NCBI GenBank assembly: GCA_017631775.1
Contig: JAGBSQ010000065.1
Location: 1-5,138 of the forward strand
From: Clostridia bacterium
Lineage (GTDB): Bacteria > Bacillota_A > Clostridia > Oscillospirales > CAG-272
DNA length: 5,138 bases
Reading direction: 5' to 3'
Translations under genes and position numbers: made by a program
Notes under the pieces: generated by a model
The model's input: the letters and a program-made list of their open reading frames with translations, nothing else
Told to the model about the DNA's origin: nothing
Databases searched by the model: none
Shown here: piece by piece, positions 1-5,138 of the stretch
How the letters are laid out: each line of letters starts with the position of its first letter
How positions within the stretch are numbered: the first letter of the stretch is position 1

Positions 1-187
1 CTTGAATACAGATGGTTCCCGCAAAGCAGGTAAACAACAGATAAAATCCGCGTTTCTTATCGATGCACCAAAAGAATACGAGCGCGAGCACGATAAAGAG
101 CGTTTCTTCACCAAGCAGGGTAATAAAGGACCAAAATGCATCACCAATGGGAGTGCGGATGCTTTCCAAAAGTCGCAAAAATTCCAT
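1..187 (-). CDS. PAP2-like integral membrane phosphatase, N-terminal part (gene runs off left edge)
   Basis: Reading the minus strand from an ATG at 187-185 gives 62 uninterrupted codons to the window edge, so only the N-terminus is present. It opens MEFLRLLESIRTPIGDAF, then a hydrophobic stretch at about residues 29-42 (LFIVLALVFFWCID), a short basic turn (KKRG), and the start of a second hydrophobic segment (about 48-62). This order, a short amphipathic lead with LLESIRTP and LLGEE followed by an FFWCIDKK-like turn, is what I associate with the N-terminus of clostridial PAP2-superfamily proteins. These are membrane phosphatases acting on phosphatidate or undecaprenyl-diphosphate-type lipids. 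The catalytic motifs (KxxxxxxRP, PSGH, SRxxxxxHxxxD) would lie outside the window, so activity cannot be confirmed. The start is supported by AAAGGA on the minus strand at 202-197, 9 nt upstream, and by a good promoter at 249-221. It is divergent from mutY. Confidence 0.72.
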   Translation of the reverse strand, partial: MEFLRLLESIRTPIGDAFWSFITLLGEETLFIVLALVFFWCIDKKRGFYLLFTCFAGTICIQ

Positions 188-220
188 AAATGAAAATCCT
201 TTCTTGTGTTTTGTGCTTCC

Positions 221-249
221 ATTTTACCATTTCAACGCCAAAAATGCAA
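221..249 (-). promoter_or_regulatory. Sigma-A-type promoter for the minus-strand PAP2-like gene
   Basis: On the minus strand, TTGCAT (249-244) is followed after exactly 17 nt by TAAAAT (226-221), with a TGn extension immediately before the -10 (TGG at 229-227). Transcription would start near position 214, leaving a leader of roughly 27 nt that contains the AAAGGA ribosome binding site. This is a prediction from consensus and spacing only. Confidence 0.6.
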
Positions 250-300
250 GAGGTTTGGTAAATTTCTATACTTTTGCAGGTGTAGATTTTTCTATTTTTC

Positions 301-329
301 TTGATTTTTGGGACGAAGTATGCTATAAT
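301..329 (+). promoter_or_regulatory. Sigma-A-type promoter for the mutY operon
   Basis: TTGATT (301-306) is separated by 17 nt from a perfect TATAAT (324-329), and the -10 carries the TGn extension (TGC at 321-323). The start would fall near 336, giving a leader of about 23 nt before the mutY ATG, with AAAGGA (345-350) placed 8 nt upstream of the start codon. This is the best consensus match in the window, and no other clear promoter precedes the next two genes. Confidence 0.75.
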
Positions 330-358
330 ATGTACAACCAAAGCAAAGGAAGCCGAAA

Positions 359-1414
359 ATGAACGAGATTCTCACTCCACACGCCGTAAAAGCGTTGCTT
401 TTGTGGTATCAACAAAATAAACGCGATCTGCCTTGGCGGCACACGTCCGATCCGTATCGGATATGGGTCTCGGAGATCATGCTCCAACAAACGCGTGTAG
501 AGGCTGTTAAGCCATATTATGCCCGTTTTTTAGAGACTTGTCCCGATGTAGGCGCGCTTGCCGCTCTTCCCGAAGAAAAGCTGATGAAGCTTTGGGAAGG
601 ATTGGGCTATTACAGTCGTGCGCGAAATCTGCAAAAAGCGGCTCGTGTCGTGGTAGAGCAGTATGGCGGCGTGATGCCCAAGACTTATGAGGAACTCTTA
701 AAGCTCCCCGGCATCGGTGAATACACCGCAGGTGTTATAGCATCCATTGCTTACGGCATTCGCGTTCCTGCTATCGACGGTAACGTTTTGCGTGTACTTG
801 CTCGCGTAAGCGCGAGTAATGCGGATATCACGTTGTCCGAAACAAAAAAAGAATTTCGAGAGTCTCTTTTGCATATTGTTCCCCTCGAGGCCGGGGACTT
901 TACACAAAGTCTGATTGAGCTTGGCGCAATCGTTTGCGCACCTAACCGCGAGCCGATGTGCGAATGCTGTCCGCTTCGCGATGAATGCATAGCCTTGCGC
1001 GAGGGCAAAACAAGCGAAATTCCCGTACGTTCCCCCAAAAAACCGAGACGAATTGAAGGGCGAACGGTCTTCATCATTCGTGACGGTGACAGAACGGTCC
1101 TGCACAAGCGTCCCCAAAAAGGACTTTTGTCAGGCCTTTACGAGCTTCCCAACATCGAAGGACATCTGAGTGAGGGTGAGGCACTCGAGTATTTGCGCGC
1201 GCTTGGCTTTGAGCCTTTGCGCATTCAAAAAATCGAGAACGCCAAGCACATTTTTACGCACATCGAGTGGCATATGATCGCCTACGACGTGCGCATCACC
1301 CCCGAGTTTGACGGCTTGCACGGCAAATCGGGAATGCTGATTGTGCCAAACGGAGAGCTGCATCAAAAATATGCAATTCCTTCGGCTTTTGGCGCATATG
1401 TCAAGTATTTATGA
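359..1414 (+). CDS. mutY: A/G-specific adenine glycosylase MutY
   Basis: This base-excision repair enzyme removes adenine mispaired with 8-oxoguanine or guanine in DNA. The protein has 351 residues, normal for the family. Visible in order: DLPWR (23-27); the WVSEIMLQQTRVEAV segment (36-50) with the catalytic Glu39; GLGYYSRARNL (81-91); the helix-hairpin-helix LPGIGEYTAG (116-125); and AIDGNVLRVLAR (138-149) with the catalytic Asp140. Four cysteines (193, 201, 204, 210) would bind a [4Fe-4S] cluster. The C-terminal third (about 232-351) is the MutY-type NUDIX-like 8-oxoG recognition domain, with HKRPQKGLLSGLYELPN (249-265) and the HIFTHIEWHM motif (297-306). The first cysteine spacing is X7 rather than the X6 of E. 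coli; I believe this is common in Clostridia. The ATG start has AAAGGA 8 nt upstream and a promoter at 301-329. It is the first gene of an apparent three-gene operon. Confidence 0.97.
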   Translation: MNEILTPHAVKALLLWYQQNKRDLPWRHTSDPYRIWVSEIMLQQTRVEAVKPYYARFLETCPDVGALAALPEEKLMKLWEGLGYYSRARNLQKAARVVVEQYGGVMPKTYEELLKLPGIGEYTAGVIASIAYGIRVPAIDGNVLRVLARVSASNADITLSETKKEFRESLLHIVPLEAGDFTQSLIELGAIVCAPNREPMCECCPLRDECIALREGKTSEIPVRSPKKPRRIEGRTVFIIRDGDRTVLHKRPQKGLLSGLYELPNIEGHLSEGEALEYLRALGFEPLRIQKIENAKHIFTHIEWHMIAYDVRITPEFDGLHGKSGMLIVPNGELHQKYAIPSAFGAYVKYL

Positions 1415-1462
1415 CAGATTTTTCTGCATCACTATAAGCCAACAGTCCCCAAAAAATAACAA

Positions 1463-1468
1463 AAAGGA
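1463..1468 (+). promoter_or_regulatory. Ribosome binding site that decides the lipid kinase start
   Basis: AAAGGA lies 11 nt before the ATG at 1480 but only 2 nt before the in-frame GTG at 1471. The spacing therefore excludes the GTG and favours the ATG, which also gives the family-typical beginning MKHIFIINPAAGK. Confidence 0.7.
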
Positions 1469-1479
1469 AAGTGGCAGTT

Positions 1480-2457
1480 ATGAAACATATCTTTATCATT
1501 AACCCCGCAGCCGGCAAGGATAATTCCTTTGAAAACATCAAAAAGATTTTGGAGTTGAAAAAGGTAGAGGTCGACTACGAGCTTTATGAAACACAAGCCC
1601 CCGGCGATGCTACGGCATACATTCGCAAATACTGCAGAGAGCATCAAAATGAGCGCGTTCGTTTTTACGCCTGCGGCGGTGACGGAACACTCAACGAAGT
1701 CGTCAACGGTGTTGTTGGGTTTGAGCACGCATCCATGGGATGCTATCCTTGCGGCTCGGGTAACGATTTTGTCAAATACTACGGCGGCAAAAAGGTGTTC
1801 TGGAACCTTGAAGAGCTCCTTGATGCCCCCGAGGAATACATCGACCTGATGCGCGTAGGCAACAAATACGCCATCAACGCCACACACTTTGGCTTTGACT
1901 CCGCTGTTGCCGAAACTATGATGAAAGTTCGCCGCAAAAAGCTCATCGGCGGCAAAAACGCTTACACCACCGGTGTGGTTGTCGGCCTTTTTAAGGCAAT
2001 GAAGAACGTTTGCCGCGTCAGTGTTGACGGTGAATTGCTCAATCCCGACGGCAATATTCTGCTTTGCACCATTGCAAACGGTCAGTACGTAGGTGGCTCC
2101 TTCCGCTGCGCGCCCCGTTCCATCGACAATGACGGCGAGCTTGAGGTCTGTCTCGTAAAACCCATTTCCGTTCTTACTTTTGTCAGCCTGATCAAGGTTT
2201 ATACCGAGGGAACACACCTTGACGATGACCGTTTTGATAAAATTTTGGAGTACCGTCGCGGCAAAAAGATCGAGGTCGAGGCTCCCGAAGGATTTATTTA
2301 CACCTTTGACGGAGAATTGATCCGCCAAAACAAATTTACCGTTGAGGTCGTGCCCAATGCCATTCGCTTTGCCGTGCCCAAGAGTGCGGTCTATCTGCCG
2401 GGTGAGGCGCACGTTCCCAACTATGCCGAGGAGAAAGAAACTGCAAATGCACTCTGA
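1480..2457 (+). CDS. YegS/DgkB-type diacylglycerol (lipid) kinase
   Basis: This is predicted to be a soluble or membrane-associated kinase that phosphorylates diacylglycerol or a related lipid using a nucleotide, feeding phosphatidate back to phospholipid synthesis. The 325-residue protein has the DAGK catalytic-domain signature: N-terminal INPAAGK (7-13), GGDGTLNEVVNG (66-77) for nucleotide binding, GSGNDF (92-97), then the C-terminal beta-sandwich with NGQYVGGSFRCAP (200-212), the DNDGELEV metal-site region (216-223) and FDGE (276-279), where the catalytic Asp of DgkB-type enzymes lies. Length is slightly above the usual ~300 because of a charged tail of about 25 residues. The exact substrate is uncertain, since family members also act on other lipids, so no symbol is given. 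It follows mutY by 65 nt with no visible terminator or promoter between, and its last 11 nt overlap the next gene. Confidence 0.93.
   Translation: MKHIFIINPAAGKDNSFENIKKILELKKVEVDYELYETQAPGDATAYIRKYCREHQNERVRFYACGGDGTLNEVVNGVVGFEHASMGCYPCGSGNDFVKYYGGKKVFWNLEELLDAPEEYIDLMRVGNKYAINATHFGFDSAVAETMMKVRRKKLIGGKNAYTTGVVVGLFKAMKNVCRVSVDGELLNPDGNILLCTIANGQYVGGSFRCAPRSIDNDGELEVCLVKPISVLTFVSLIKVYTEGTHLDDDRFDKILEYRRGKKIEVEAPEGFIYTFDGELIRQNKFTVEVVPNAIRFAVPKSAVYLPGEAHVPNYAEEKETANAL
2429..2434 (+). promoter_or_regulatory. Ribosome binding site for the third operon gene, inside the kinase gene
   Basis: AGGAGA sits within the last codons of the kinase gene, 12 nt before the ATG at 2447. It favours 2447 over the earlier in-frame ATGs at 2342, 2357 and 2423, which would bury more of the start inside the kinase gene. 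The arrangement suggests translational coupling. Confidence 0.55.
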
Positions 2458-3145
2458 GTATCTTTACAACAACGATACAAAAGAATTTCATAACCGCGTG
2501 CAAAAGCTCGCCCTTTGTGACGAGCCCGCTTTGCGCGCACACTGCAAAGAGGTGTCCTGCTTGTTGGGCACCTCTTCTCTTGCCGCAAGGGGAGCATATA
2601 AAGAAAAAACGCAACACGTGCAAGCGATTTTTCAAACGATGGCTGCTCACCTGAGGTCGCTTTCGCAAACGCTTTCAAGCGGTGGGGAGCTTTTTGGAGG
2701 GCGAGACGCCAAGGCCGATTTTGTAGCCGTTTGTCGCGCGGTGACCGCGCTGGAGGGGCAAAGAGTTGCCCTGGTTGGCGGTGTTGCGCAGCTCTCTCTT
2801 TTGCGGCAAACGCTCTTCTCCCGTGTGGCAGAGGCGAACAGCACTCTGCAATTTTTGAGGAGTGCAAGGGGAGCAGTCGCGGGGGAAGTGCAAGTGCATT
2901 ACACCGAGGCCATCGAGGCGGCAGAGGTTGCATATGAGGATCTCAAGGCGCTTGATATTGCCATTTGTGAGGTGTTGGAATTCTCCATGACGTACGTCGA
3001 GCGGCTCATGCCTGCTTTTATGGAAAGATTGCGCACCGCCGCCGACTTCAATCACGCGGGAGCGGCCCTTAACAGAGGGGCTGTCCGCACCCTTTGCAAC
3101 GAGGCTTTGATCGCTCTTCAAAGGGCACCGAATATCACTTTTTGA
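2447..3145 (+). CDS. Hypothetical helical protein, third gene of the mutY operon
   Basis: I do not recognise this 232-residue protein. It has no signal peptide or convincing transmembrane segment and is likely cytoplasmic. It is rich in Ala, Leu and Glu. Residues 12-75, 87-140 and 145-200 look like long amphipathic helices, for example EVQVHYTEAIEAAEVAYEDL (147-166), so a helical bundle or coiled-coil is plausible. Cysteines at 24, 33, 38, 96, 174 and 217 do not form a recognised metal motif. The ATG overlaps the end of the lipid kinase gene by 11 nt and has AGGAGA 12 nt upstream, consistent with translational coupling. It ends directly at the operon terminator, whose stem begins in the stop codon. 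It uses AGG and GGG codons (such as the AGG at 2860-2862 in LRSARG) that are scarce in the neighbouring genes, hinting at weaker expression. A link to lipid metabolism is possible from context only. Confidence 0.75.
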   Translation: MHSEYLYNNDTKEFHNRVQKLALCDEPALRAHCKEVSCLLGTSSLAARGAYKEKTQHVQAIFQTMAAHLRSLSQTLSSGGELFGGRDAKADFVAVCRAVTALEGQRVALVGGVAQLSLLRQTLFSRVAEANSTLQFLRSARGAVAGEVQVHYTEAIEAAEVAYEDLKALDIAICEVLEFSMTYVERLMPAFMERLRTAADFNHAGAALNRGAVRTLCNEALIALQRAPNITF

Positions 3146-3188
3146 CGGATTTTGCGATGAAAAATTGCAAAATCCGTAAAGTTTTTTT
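3145..3188 (+). terminator. Rho-independent terminator of the mutY operon
   Basis: An 11-bp perfect stem (ACGGATTTTGC at 3145-3155 with GCAAAATCCGT at 3167-3177) encloses an 11-nt loop and is followed after AAAG by seven T residues (3182-3188). The left arm begins at the last base of the stop codon of the third operon gene. The gap of four bases between stem and T-tract is slightly long, but the structure is otherwise typical. Confidence 0.85.
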
Positions 3189-3193
3189 ATAAT
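3165..3193 (+). promoter_or_regulatory. Possible upstream promoter (P1) overlapping the terminator
   Basis: TTGCAA (3165-3170) lies 17 nt before a perfect TATAAT (3188-3193). The -35 falls in the loop and right arm of the terminator hairpin and the -10 begins in the last T of the T-tract. The predicted start is near 3200. It has no TGn extension. Because the region is AT-rich, a chance -10 match is possible, so this is weaker than the downstream candidate. Confidence 0.35.
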
Positions 3194-3198
3194 ATATA

Positions 3199-3227
3199 TT
3201 GATTCTTTAATAGATGTGTGCTACAAT
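3199..3227 (+). promoter_or_regulatory. Promoter (P2) for the large acidic membrane protein gene
   Basis: TTGATT (3199-3204), a 17-nt spacer and TACAAT (3222-3227) with the TGn extension (TGC at 3219-3221) repeat the design of the mutY promoter. The predicted start near 3234 leaves a leader of about 64-79 nt and puts the in-frame ATGs at 3214 and 3232 upstream of the transcript start, arguing against them as start codons. Confidence 0.65.
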
Positions 3228-3297
3228 ATATATGAATAGAACGATTTGGATCATCCATATTTTTCTAAATTGGGAAGTCGTTGGAAAATTCGACAGA

Positions 3298-5138
3298 ATG
3301 GGGGATAAGACCTTGAATCTTCAACAATTTTTTGCAATGTCATTGGGACTGAACGTAGAAAACCTTTACTACGTTGCCATCGCAGTTTTGGCGTGTATTT
3401 TGGGCGCCGAAATCGCGGGCATCTGCATGCTCATCGGCAAGCTTCGTCGCGCGCGTAGCGGTGAGGTGGATGCCGTCCATGACGAATACAACAATAACGG
3501 TGGTGCGAACTATGCGATAGCCGCACTTTCCTTTGGCGCGGTTTCTGCTACTGCAGAGCTGGCCCTTTTGGTGCTGGCAATCGCCGCTCTCGCGGGCGCA
3601 TTTGTACTGGCGCTCCTTTTGATCGTTTTGTACGCCAAGGGATACCTGCTCATTTCTGCCAAGGCAGAAAGAGAGGCAGCCGAGGCTGAGGCTCGCGCAA
3701 GAGCCGCAAAGCAAGCTGAGCAAGAAGCGCTTGCAATCGAACAAGCAGAAGAGATCTTTGAGGAGGACGAGCCTGTTGACGAGCCCATCCAAGAAGAAAC
3801 CGACTACTACGAAGATGACGAAGCTGCTCTTGAGGCGATCTCTAACCTGATTGCAACCGAGGATGCTGTTCTTGCCGAGGAATACGAGGAAGAGCCCATC
3901 GAAGAAGAGGTGGTTGAAGAGGTTACCGGAGAAGTTGTTGAAGAGACCGCAATGGTTGCGCAACAACCCACCGAGGGCGTTGTTGAGACTGTTGAGCGCA
4001 CCGTGATCACCGAAGGCACACCTGTTGCCGGCGGACAAGCTCCCATCATCGAAAAGCACATCATCGAAACGACCAGAGAAATTATCAAGGAGACCAACAC
4101 CACCACCGTTACCGAGGGTAGCAAGACCGAGCAATTCAGCCCTGCTACCGAGGAAATGATGAAGGCGATCACCGAGTTTATGAAGCTCGAGACCCAACTC
4201 CGTATGGAGAAGGAGGTTGCCGTTGAACGTCCTGCAGAGGAAGGCGAAGCTACCCCCGCATTTGCCGAGGCTGAGGACGAAGAGGTTGAGGTTGACGAAA
4301 TCGATACCGAGGACGAGCTTGAGGCAGAGGACGAGGCCGAAAGAGAAGCCGATGCAGAAGAGAACGATGACGAATACGAAAGCGATCTCTTTGGCAACGA
4401 GCGCATCGTTGGCTTTGACGAAGAGACCGGCTGCTACATTGTTGCTCGCTACCGCAAGAGCTGCGAGGCAAAATTGATGCAATCCCGTCCCGCTACCAAA
4501 AAGTATTACAGCGCTATCCGCAACGCGCTTATGGGCTATGAAGGCACCAAGGAGCGCATGAGCTGGACCATTGATACCTACACAAACGAGCATACTCAAA
4601 TCGCAAAAATCAACGTTCGCCCCCGCACGCTCGATCTTTATTTGGCGCTTGAGCCTTCCACCCTTGAGGATTCTGTTTATCGCGGCAAGGACGTTGGCGG
4701 CAAAAAGAAATATGCCGAAACTCCTTTCCTTTACAAAGTCAATTCTCCTCGCAAGCTCGCTCTTGCCCTGGAGCTTGTTCAACGCACCTGCGAAGAGCTT
4801 GGTCTCTCTCCCATCGATATCGAAGAGGTCAACTACGAGGAGCAATATCCCTTTACCGATACCGAAACGCTTATCGCCCGCGGCTTGGTTCGCGAGTATC
4901 TGCGTGAGGAAAAGCCTGCGGCTACCTTTGAGCTCGATCCCGATCACGTACCGCAGCTGATCGAAGAGGACGAAACCGTTATTCCCGCAAACGAAAACTT
5001 TACATGGGAATTTGACAACGATCAACCCGAGGTTGAAGAGGTTATCGAAGAACCTGTCGGAGAGGTTGTTGAAGAACCCGTAGAAGAAGTTATCGAAGAG
5101 GTTGTAGAAGAGGCACCCGTTGAAGAAACGGTTGAAGA
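3298..5138 (+). CDS. Large acidic membrane-anchored protein of unknown function, N-terminal 613 residues (runs off right edge)
   Basis: The frame is open from here to the window end; the C-terminus is missing. Residues about 24-48 form one transmembrane segment and about 72-118 one or two more, each followed by basic residues, so the rest is probably cytoplasmic. Residues 122-150 are an Ala/Glu/Arg-rich, coiled-coil-like helix. Residues 151-365 are a very acidic, low-complexity linker with a Thr-rich stretch (257-277). Residues about 366-515 are a compact, mixed-charge domain beginning ERIVGFDEETGCYIVARYRKS (368-388), with KKYYSAIRNALMGYEGTKER (401-420), SWTIDTYT (422-429), RTLDLYLALEP (443-453) and YAETPFLYKVNSPRKL (472-487). 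I recall similar uncharacterised domains in large clostridial proteins but cannot name a family. From 578 on it is a Glu/Val repeat. The start is uncertain: ATG 3298 is chosen, but TTG 3313 has the better ribosome binding site. Confidence 0.88.
   Translation, partial: MGDKTLNLQQFFAMSLGLNVENLYYVAIAVLACILGAEIAGICMLIGKLRRARSGEVDAVHDEYNNNGGANYAIAALSFGAVSATAELALLVLAIAALAGAFVLALLLIVLYAKGYLLISAKAEREAAEAEARARAAKQAEQEALAIEQAEEIFEEDEPVDEPIQEETDYYEDDEAALEAISNLIATEDAVLAEEYEEEPIEEEVVEEVTGEVVEETAMVAQQPTEGVVETVERTVITEGTPVAGGQAPIIEKHIIETTREIIKETNTTTVTEGSKTEQFSPATEEMMKAITEFMKLETQLRMEKEVAVERPAEEGEATPAFAEAEDEEVEVDEIDTEDELEAEDEAEREADAEENDDEYESDLFGNERIVGFDEETGCYIVARYRKSCEAKLMQSRPATKKYYSAIRNALMGYEGTKERMSWTIDTYTNEHTQIAKINVRPRTLDLYLALEPSTLEDSVYRGKDVGGKKKYAETPFLYKVNSPRKLALALELVQRTCEELGLSPIDIEEVNYEEQYPFTDTETLIARGLVREYLREEKPAATFELDPDHVPQLIEEDETVIPANENFTWEFDNDQPEVEEVIEEPVGEVVEEPVEEVIEEVVEEAPVEETVE
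3300..3305 (+). promoter_or_regulatory. Candidate ribosome binding site favouring a TTG start at 3313
   Basis: GGGGGA lies 7 nt before an in-frame TTG at 3313 and could pair with the anti-Shine-Dalgarno sequence using a G-U wobble. The ATG at 3298 has only a weak TGGAAA-like element 12 nt upstream. If the TTG is used, the protein begins MNLQQFF and is five residues shorter. Confidence 0.4.
3904..3951 (+). repeat. First Glu/Val tetrapeptide repeat (in the acidic linker)
   Basis: Residues 203-216 of the large protein read as EEVV, EEVT, GEVV, EE: a four-residue (12-nt) period. The same pattern returns at 5035-5106 on the other side of the compact domain. Synonymous codons (GAA/GAG, GTT/GTG) vary between copies, so selection on the peptide rather than a fresh DNA slippage event is likely. 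Confidence 0.6.
5035..5106 (+). repeat. Second Glu/Val tetrapeptide repeat, reaching the window edge
   Basis: Residues 580-603 are six consecutive tetrapeptides: EEVI, EEPV, GEVV, EEPV, EEVI, EEVV. The pattern continues in looser form to the last base of the window. Over residues 578-613 there are 17 Glu, 11 Val, 2 Ile and 3 Pro, with no basic or aromatic residue. The repeat probably forms an extended, negatively charged spacer and may lead into another domain beyond the window. Confidence 0.75.

Noticed and set aside
141..341. 66-codon minus-strand open frame across the intergenic region
   Set aside because: It would be translated through both promoters and out of frame with the PAP2-like start, which has the ribosome binding site and the hydrophobic profile.
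2..362. Short plus-strand open frames in the left 360 bases
   Set aside because: They overlap the minus-strand PAP2-like N-terminus and the divergent promoters, and their low-complexity translations resemble no protein.
698..1117. Minus-strand open frame of 139 codons opposite mutY
   Set aside because: In register with mutY and opposite its catalytic and cluster motifs; no ribosome binding site or recognisable protein.
1415..1426. Small hairpin CAGA-TTTT-TCTG just after mutY
   Set aside because: A 4-bp AT-rich stem with no following T-tract is too weak for a terminator; the downstream kinase gene has no promoter of its own.
1432..2412. 326-codon open frame on the minus strand opposite the lipid kinase
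   Set aside because: Same in-register shadow effect from avoided TTA/CTA/TCA codons; the plus strand carries all lipid-kinase motifs.
2342..2446. Longer version of the third operon gene starting at 2342 or 2423
   Set aside because: The added N-terminus is basic and lies wholly inside the kinase coding sequence; the ATG at 2447 has the AGGAGA site and a normal short overlap.
3247..3255. GGATCATCC inverted repeat in the leader of the large protein gene
   Set aside because: Four-base arms around a single base are too short to support an operator or hairpin call by themselves.
3340..5025. 561-codon open frame on the minus strand
   Set aside because: Its codons are in exact register with the plus-strand frame, so it stays open only because the real gene avoids TTA, CTA and TCA codons. 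The plus frame shows a sensible membrane-linker-domain layout, a promoter and a start region; the minus frame has none.

Overview
The window looks like ordinary chromosomal DNA from a low- to mid-GC member of the Firmicutes, most likely an uncultured gut-type Clostridia. The grounds are sigma-A-type promoters with extended -10 elements, purine-rich AAAGGA or AGGAGA ribosome binding sites, a rho-independent terminator with a T-tract, and a clostridial flavour to the MutY and lipid-kinase proteins. The genus cannot be fixed from the sequence. There is no sign of a mobile element, CRISPR array, tRNA or rRNA.

Layout. (1) Positions 1-187, minus strand: the first 62 codons of a hydrophobic protein resembling the N-terminus of PAP2-family membrane phosphatases; the gene runs off the left edge. 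(2) Positions 188-358: a compact divergent promoter region. Both promoters have a 17-nt spacer and a TGn extended -10. (3) Positions 359-3145, plus strand: an apparent three-gene operon of mutY (A/G-mismatch adenine glycosylase), a YegS/DgkB-type diacylglycerol (lipid) kinase, and an unrecognised 232-residue helical protein whose start overlaps the end of the kinase gene. It ends in a strong hairpin-plus-T-tract terminator at 3145-3188. (4) Positions 3146-3297: terminator and what look like two tandem promoters. (5) Positions 3298-5138, plus strand: the first 613 codons of a large protein that continues past the right edge. It has an N-terminal membrane region, a very acidic linker, a compact uncharacterised domain, and a second acidic linker made of EEVV/EEPV-type tetrapeptides.

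How the genes may work together. MutY protects against 8-oxoguanine mutagenesis. The lipid kinase and the divergent PAP2-like protein could act in opposite directions on phosphatidate and diacylglycerol, but that link is inference. The third operon gene and the large acidic membrane protein have no function I can assign. The large protein is the most unusual item here. Its coding strand is the plus strand: a long open frame on the opposite strand is an exact-register shadow caused by avoidance of TTA, CTA and TCA codons.
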